Source: Sipunculus nudus
Lineage: Eukaryota > Annelida > Sipuncula > Golfingiida > Sipunculidae
Assembly (NCBI GenBank): GCA_026874595.1
Contig: CM049321.1
Span: 10,341,979 to 10,405,978 of the forward strand
Direction of reading: 5' to 3'
DNA length: 64,000 nt
How positions within the stretch are numbered: position 1 is the first letter of the stretch; each line of letters begins with the position of its first letter. Positions 61,301 through 64,000 of the stretch are shown here, piece after piece. The notes below the pieces were generated by a model, which did no database searches, was not told the DNA's origin, and saw nothing but the letters and a program-made list of their open reading frames with translations. Both the position numbers and the translations under genes were made by a program.

Positions 61301-63597
61301 TGGTGAACTTGCTTAAGTCGAATACCCTGCTTATGTCCAAGCTACGGACTCAATATTCCGGACAACACTAGTTAAATTATAACCAAATAACACCCGCTTG
61401 TGTCGAACCTCAGATGTGTCGAAGTTTTCCGAGGGTCCCTTCGACTGCGACAGAACAAGGTTTCATTGTATATACCAACTTAGTATGGGAATTCACGCTA
61501 ATTTTACTGGTTATATTAATTACTAGTTCTAGATGTTGGTTTTAAAATCATAATTGATGATTCAACAATAAAAATGCCTGATGATTGATTATAAATTGAT
61601 TATTTATGTACTTTCTATTCTACCTTAAAATCTGATGTAAACTAGTATCTTAAATATTGACCCCAGTGAATAGTCTGTCTTACATGTACATGGGTATGTA
61701 ATGAAACTATCAGTCCACCAGCATCCAAGGTGGACTTGCCGTCATACAATTGCTGGCTGAGCAAGGTTCAGTTTGGATGCTTTTCATTACTTTGTCTTTA
61801 AATATATCCGTCAAGAGTAGATTCTTTGCATATGCATATATTATAATCATTTTTAATCGATTATGCAGATATGCAATTGATTTAATAAATTTTTAAAGAA
61901 AATGACCAATCTTTGATTTAATCACCTAATTGGCACACCACTTTTAATTACATAATTTAAAATTACACCACTTTTCCAGTTTGCTACAAGTGCAAAGAAG
62001 ATCAAGAACAAACCAGTCCTCAACGAGGTCCTCTCTAACGAAGCCGAGCTGAACCGCTGTCGGCAATTGATATCAGACCTGCAACAGCAGCTAGAGGTAA
62101 GTGCTGATTCAGGCTTTACACCCCATCAATAAATCCTGAAAAGACAGAAATTTCATATATGCAATTTTATTTGCTAGAATGCTGTGAATTTTCTGAAAAT
62201 TATCAGGGAGTAATGAAGAAAACATGTTGTAACTTGTTGTTACAAAATGTATCTTAAACTAGAAGATGCATTCTCAGGTTGAAGGCCTCCGCCATGTGGG
62301 CAATCCTTAATTTGGATGCTCCCCGAAACGTGTATGCATCCTCAGGTTCAACCATACAGAAGTTTCCCCCGACCCCTGTTTGCATTCACCTATTCAGCCC
62401 ATGATCAAAGTTTCATTGAATGCATAAGTGACTGTACATTTGTGAATATTCCTGGAAGTCCTTCCTGGACCTGGATCACAAGGTGGATCCACACCAAAAT
62501 CTAATTGATTTCCTTGGCCCATTCCCCAAATGCCCTGATGAGTTCATGAGATTCTGTTCATGGTAGCATGGGTTTTGTTATGAACACACACAAATAGTAC
62601 ACACAAACACACAAATGGAAAGAATGCATACCCATCTGGTGGAGGCAGTTATCTGGTTTCATTAAATCAGGTTTATGTACCTTGTGAGCAGGATATCTCA
62701 AGTCAGATTCACCGCGGGAATTTTATTTCTCCAGTGCAGATGTGTAATTAACAAAATCTTTGTCAAGTTCGAAGATTGCCTTGACTTATTTTTCAACTTT
62801 ACAGAACTTATTATGGAAAAAATTTCAGGAGCTTATTTCTCTGGAACCTCTTGGAGGATTGTCATAAAACATGCTATGGTCATTGGTCCTGATGATCTGT
62901 AACTGCTGCAGGTTTTTGAAGGCATCACCTACATTTTCTGATTTGTAACAGCGTTGAAATTTTGGCCTTCTGAGTGGGATATTTCAAGAAGTTTTCAACT
63001 ACAATTGTATTTCTTCAGAGCTGATGTATATCAACAAAATCTCAGTCAGGTTTTAAGATGGATGACCTTGACCCACTCTTCAAGGTCAGAGACCTTATTA
63101 TAGAAAAAACTTGGGAGCTTATTTCTCAGGTGGCAGTTTGCATATATGCAGAGGTAAAAAGGTCACTTGTTGCAAAAGGCCATTTGCAAAGCTCTGGCTT
63201 ATCTTACTTGCTGCCAGATGCCCTTGTTGAATTTGTTTTGATAATTTTGGCGGGCCACTACATATTATTAACATGTTGTTATAAACAAAACAAGCATCAT
63301 GTCTGTGGTGTATCCACATTTTCTGGCCGATTTAGTCCATATAAAGGTCTTGTAGGTGAATTGGTCCCTTTAATATCTCATTGCGATACAATATTAATTC
63401 TATTTGACCAGGTTCAAAGAACAGTGGACTACAGAGCAAACTATGAACAGCTGTCTGAGCAAAACAAGGAGCTCAGTAAGTTACTCGAGGAACGAGAGGC
63501 CCGAGAAACAGAGCTGCATCAGAAATTATCAAAGCTCTCACAGATGATCTGCGTGTCAACTAAACCGCTACTACCAAAGACAGACTTTAATGCCCAG
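43281..63597 (+). CDS. CENPE: Kinesin-7 / centromere-associated protein E, 5' part (11 exons)
   Basis: Exons at 43281-43330, 43947-44026, 45050-45258, 46043-46153, 51414-51495, 54781-54848, 56352-56420, 58319-58455, 60350-60482, 61980-62096 and 63412-63597 join to 1242 bases, 414 codons, no stop. All introns are GT-AG. The product is a plus-end microtubule motor that links kinetochores to spindle microtubules in mitosis. Visible are N-terminal [10 protein letters not shown]-loop GQTSSGKT (residues 80-87), switch I NEKSSRSH (188-195), switch II DLAGSE (227-232), [16 protein letters not shown] (273 onward), neck linker [17 protein letters not shown] (314 onward) and the start of a Glu/Gln/Leu-rich coiled coil. 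Neck linker and the segment after it resemble CENP-E more than other kinesins as I remember them. CENP-E is usually above 2000 residues, so most of the gene lies beyond the window. Confidence 0.9.
43947..44026 (+). CDS. CENPE: CENP-E exon 2
   Basis: Acceptor TTCTTTAAG, donor G/GTAAGT. It encodes [15 protein letters not shown]...SSVYTY, the segment before the beta-strand that leads to the DHVYG motif. Phases (2 in, 1 out) fit exons 1 and 3. Confidence 0.85.
45050..45258 (+). CDS. CENPE: CENP-E exon 3 with the P-loop
   Basis: Acceptor CCGTTCCAG, donor GTAAGT. It encodes DHVYG...[20 protein letters not shown]...IFSHIEN. The Walker-A-type ATP-binding loop and the conserved YNGT(V/I)FAYGQT run are intact. 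Confidence 0.95.
46043..46153 (+). CDS. CENPE: CENP-E exon 4
   Basis: Acceptor ATTATTTCAG, donor GTCAGT. It encodes the conserved FMEIYND...DLL and KSLEVREDK of the kinesin motor (beta-5 and loop 8 region). Confidence 0.93.
46209..47353 (+). mobile_element. Hairpin-ended dispersed element in CENP-E intron 4
   Basis: The left end, CTCAGCTGACT-GAA-AGTCATCTGAG, folds into a hairpin with one mismatch. The right end is CAGCTGAGCGTCATGACCCATGGGTCACTTG with the 14-base palindrome TGACCCATGGGTCA (47334-47347). Both ends match the 39.77-42.93-kb copy, but the interior differs: here it is a series of diverged repeats of about 175 bp shared with 3870-4340. No coding sequence. Confidence 0.6.
47580..48180. 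repeat. Dispersed intronic repeat leading into the half-site array
   Basis: It starts near CCGGTCCCCCCGCCGCCGC and contains ATAAATCTTGTTTGCGCGATAACC, then phrases such as AAACTTGGTATATGTATAGA and GACCTTGAAT. Two diverged halves (about 47640 and 47960) run in the same order. Non-coding. Confidence 0.5.
48181..49410. repeat. About 288-bp tandem array rich in AGGTCA half-sites
   Basis: AGGTCAAAGGTCA begins at 48226, 48507, 48796, 49083 and 49371, a period of 281-289. At most sites a third AGGTCA follows directly. Weaker clusters (AAGGTCAAAGGT-AAGGTCAC) lie half-way at about 48640, 48928 and 49217. AGGTCA-A-AGGTCA is the DR1 configuration recognised by RXR, HNF4 and COUP-TF receptors. Whether it works as such in intron 4 is unknown. 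Confidence 0.85.
49411..50689. other. CENP-E intron 4, middle, nothing recognised
   Basis: Non-coding; no element ends were recognised. Confidence 0.4.
50690..51200 (+). repeat. Duplicated intronic segment, copy A (intron 4)
   Basis: It aligns through its length with 52632-53100 plus 54639-54700 in intron 5. Shared phrases include TTTATATTTTCCAAT, ATATGGAA-TGACAACCTA, GCAATTAAG, TTAGAGTGTTTACATGA, GAGGCTGTTTTTGCATGTGACC, AAGGTAGGTATTTATTTACC and TCATAGCAAAAAACAG. It stops about 210 bases before exon 5. Confidence 0.88.
51414..51495 (+). CDS. CENPE: CENP-E exon 5
   Basis: Acceptor CCACTGTAG, donor GTAAGT. It encodes [13 protein letters not shown] and the alpha-3 helix region up to VGH. It follows a 5.3-kb intron filled with repeats. 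Confidence 0.9.
53362..53769 (-). pseudogene. LINE ORF2 C-terminal zinc-knuckle fragment
   Basis: The 135-codon frame contains [18 protein letters not shown] (C-x2-C-x8-H-x4-C) followed by HIW. This is the C-terminal motif of many non-LTR retrotransposon ORF2 proteins. The frame is broken upstream, between 53770 and 54420. Confidence 0.75.
54422..54604 (-). pseudogene. LINE ORF2 fragment downstream of the RT fingers/palm
   Basis: The segment [20 protein letters not shown], then [14 protein letters not shown] and ISWLKKY, matches the conserved stretch after the RT domain of L1/Tx1-type elements as remembered. It is 5'-truncated here. Confidence 0.75.
54781..54848 (+). CDS. CENPE: CENP-E exon 6 with switch I
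   Basis: The acceptor has an extreme poly-T tract (about 18 T then AG); donor GTAAGA. It encodes [21 protein letters not shown]. The NxxSSRSH motif that senses ATP gamma-phosphate is intact. Confidence 0.93.
54891..55064. mobile_element. 174-bp MITE, mariner/pogo type, intron 6
   Basis: Ends CAGTGGAACCTTTCC and GGAGGGTCCACCG form inverted repeats with TA on both sides (54889-54890, 55065-55066). It begins 42 bases after the exon 6 donor. Non-coding. Confidence 0.6.
55655..55980 (-). repeat. tRNA-derived SINE in intron 6
   Basis: Minus strand: the head near 55975 holds an A-box GGCTCAGGGGTAGAGCG (55951-55967) and a B-box GAGTTCGAATCT (55915-55926). A body of about 250 bases follows with no tRNA similarity. 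Plus-strand frames across it are not genes. Confidence 0.75.
56352..56420 (+). CDS. CENPE: CENP-E exon 7
   Basis: Acceptor GTTTTACAG, donor GTATGT. It encodes [20 protein letters not shown] and SHL, leading into switch II. Confidence 0.9.
56421..58318 (+). other. CENP-E intron 7
   Basis: Repetitive phrases at 57040-57420 (CAATAACTTA, AATGAGGTCA-GAGGTCA, TTTTCATGAAACTCATCA) indicate diverged copies of an interspersed repeat of the same style as 47.6-49.4 kb. A TA run lies at 57570-57588. No gene. Confidence 0.5.
58319..58455 (+). CDS. CENPE: CENP-E exon 8 with switch II
   Basis: Acceptor CACTTCAG, donor GTATGT. It encodes [20 protein letters not shown] and the alpha-4 helix ([20 protein letters not shown]), part of the microtubule-binding face. 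Confidence 0.95.
58590..58830 (+). repeat. tRNA-derived SINE in intron 8
   Basis: The A-box region CCAGCCAAGTGGTAACAAGC (about 58616-58635) and the B-box CAGTTCGAATCC (58658-58669) are tRNA-like. A body of about 150 bases follows, ending in AATAAATAATTTTAAAG. A true tRNA is unlikely because the stems do not close. Confidence 0.7.
58831..60349 (+). other. Rest of CENP-E intron 8
   Basis: No gene or element end was recognised; phrases such as AATTGTGGGGTATCCACTGTACC suggest diverged repeats. Confidence 0.4.
60350..60482 (+). CDS. CENPE: CENP-E exon 9
   Basis: Acceptor TTACTTCAG, donor GTCAGT. It encodes [20 protein letters not shown], then [19 protein letters not shown], the end of the motor core. 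Confidence 0.95.
61287..61468. mobile_element. MITE, mariner/pogo type, intron 9
   Basis: Ends CAGTGAAACCTCATTGG and AAGGTTTCATTG form inverted repeats flanked by TA-rich sequence (TATAT and TATATA). Internal AAGTCGAA...TTCGACT phrases are also inverted. Non-coding. Confidence 0.55.
61537..61943 (-). mobile_element. Non-autonomous DNA element, copy 2 (intron 9)
   Basis: The reverse complement aligns with 7226-7625 over its full length. Its terminus (ACACCACTTTT on the plus strand, 61936-61946) lies 34 bases before exon 10. The same 11 bases occur again at 61966-61976, directly in the exon 10 acceptor tract. Confidence 0.65.
61980..62096 (+). CDS. CENPE: CENP-E exon 10, neck linker
   Basis: Acceptor CTTTTCCAG, donor GTAAGT. 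It encodes [20 protein letters not shown] and the first heptads of coiled coil ([16 protein letters not shown]). Confidence 0.93.
62270..63060 (+). repeat. Diverged dispersed repeats in intron 10
   Basis: 62270-62660 is the paralogue of 4620-4960. 62690-63150 contains two diverged copies of a segment of about 300 bases: CAGTGCAGATGTGTAATTAACAAAATCTT against CAGAGCTGATGTATATCAACAAAATCTC, each followed by TTGAC-TATT-TTCAA and GAGCTTATTTCTC. Confidence 0.6.
63412..63597 (+). CDS. CENPE: CENP-E exon 11, coiled coil
   Basis: Acceptor TTTGACCAG, donor GTATGG. It encodes [36 protein letters not shown] and MICVSTKPL, similar in spacing to the CENP-E sequence after the neck. The frame is also open upstream into intron 10, which is coincidence. 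Confidence 0.85.
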
Positions 63598-63642
63598 GTA
63601 TGGTTATTTTTATAAATTACAAAATATATGTAAAATTTGTAA

Positions 63643-63941
63643 GGCCAAAAAAATAAGGTTTGGTTCTCAGGCCCTTTTTTTAAAAATCAGTGTGGGCTGG
63701 TGTTTTTAATTTTTTGGTATGTTTAGATAAAAATGTCAAATAATAAGGGAAAAGCATGTTAATAACAGATTTGTTTTGCTTAACAAGTAAAAGCACTACA
63801 TAACAAAGAAAATTTTATCAAAATTGCATGATTTTATTTCCTTGAAAGAAATGTCTCAGCGGCTGGAGCTCAAAATTGGTAAGTTTCTATTGAAAATCAA
63901 CAGGGCTGTGCCTGAGAACCATACCTTTTATTTTTTTGGCC
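63643..63941 (-). mobile_element. TAA-flanked MITE, copy 3 (intron 11)
   Basis: The element is 299 bp with the same GGCCAAAAAAATA...GGTTCTCAGGC inverted ends. TAA flanks both sides (63640-63642, 63942-63944). Its interior is in the same orientation as copy 2 and opposite to copy 1. It begins 46 bases after exon 11. Confidence 0.85.
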
Positions 63942-64000
63942 TAATATCACTAGCTCAAATGACAACTTTTTTGTTGTTAAATAAGCTCCACAACTTATTG

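Noticed and set aside
63058-63411. 118 extra codons open upstream of CENP-E exon 11
   Set aside because: A good acceptor at 63411 and family alignment place the exon start at 63412. The upstream part is repeat-derived intron.

Overview
The window is animal nuclear DNA: AT-rich, poor in genes and crowded with repeats. Its one clear host gene is the 5' part of a kinesin-7 (CENP-E) gene with canonical GT-AG introns, on the + strand from 43281 past the right edge. Several interspersed repeats look like those of lophotrochozoan, probably molluscan, genomes: hairpin-ended AGCTGACT/AGTCATCTGAGC elements, AGGTCAAAGGTCA-rich repeats and a CATGGG/CCCATG satellite vocabulary. A mollusc is the best guess from memory of such repeats; it was not tested by search.

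Layout. 1-5.8 kb holds no recognisable gene, only microsatellites and two old repeat copies. 5.85-6.81 kb is a four-copy 234-bp tandem array, followed by a tRNA-derived SINE and a hAT-like non-autonomous element. 7.7-15 kb is AT-rich, with old repeats and the first of three related MITEs with 3-bp TAA/TTA duplications. 15.2-19.6 kb is a satellite-like array of five units of about 0.73-0.80 kb, interrupted by the second MITE. 20.1-20.24 kb looks like a TATA-less promoter with a splice donor. 20.97-25.81 kb is a pogo/Tigger-type transposon whose left end was interrupted by a 1.25-kb inverted-repeat element. 26.1-27.35 kb carries a long open Merlin/ISXO2-like transposase. 28.23-34.84 kb is a GC-rich DIRS-type tyrosine-recombinase retrotransposon with inverted terminal repeats, an internal complementary region, broken RT, RNase H and recombinase genes, and a 1.43-kb internal duplication of its gag-like gene. 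35-39.5 kb is tandem and dispersed repeats. 39.585-43.196 kb is a 3.6-kb CAGGG-ended element with a perfect 8-bp duplication (hAT-type), itself containing a second repeat, and it ends 84 bp before the CENP-E start codon.

CENP-E. Eleven coding exons (43281-63597) join in one frame without a stop and give 414 residues: the whole motor domain (P-loop, switch I, switch II), the neck linker and the start of the coiled coil. The gene is incomplete at the right. Its introns hold a nuclear-receptor-half-site-like tandem array, a duplicated 0.5-kb segment with a truncated LINE in one copy, two tRNA-derived SINEs, two mariner/pogo-type MITEs and the third TAA-flanked MITE.

No multi-gene functional system (defence, biosynthetic or otherwise) is visible. 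The notable content is transposon biology: nested insertions with readable target duplications, and an unusually legible DIRS element.
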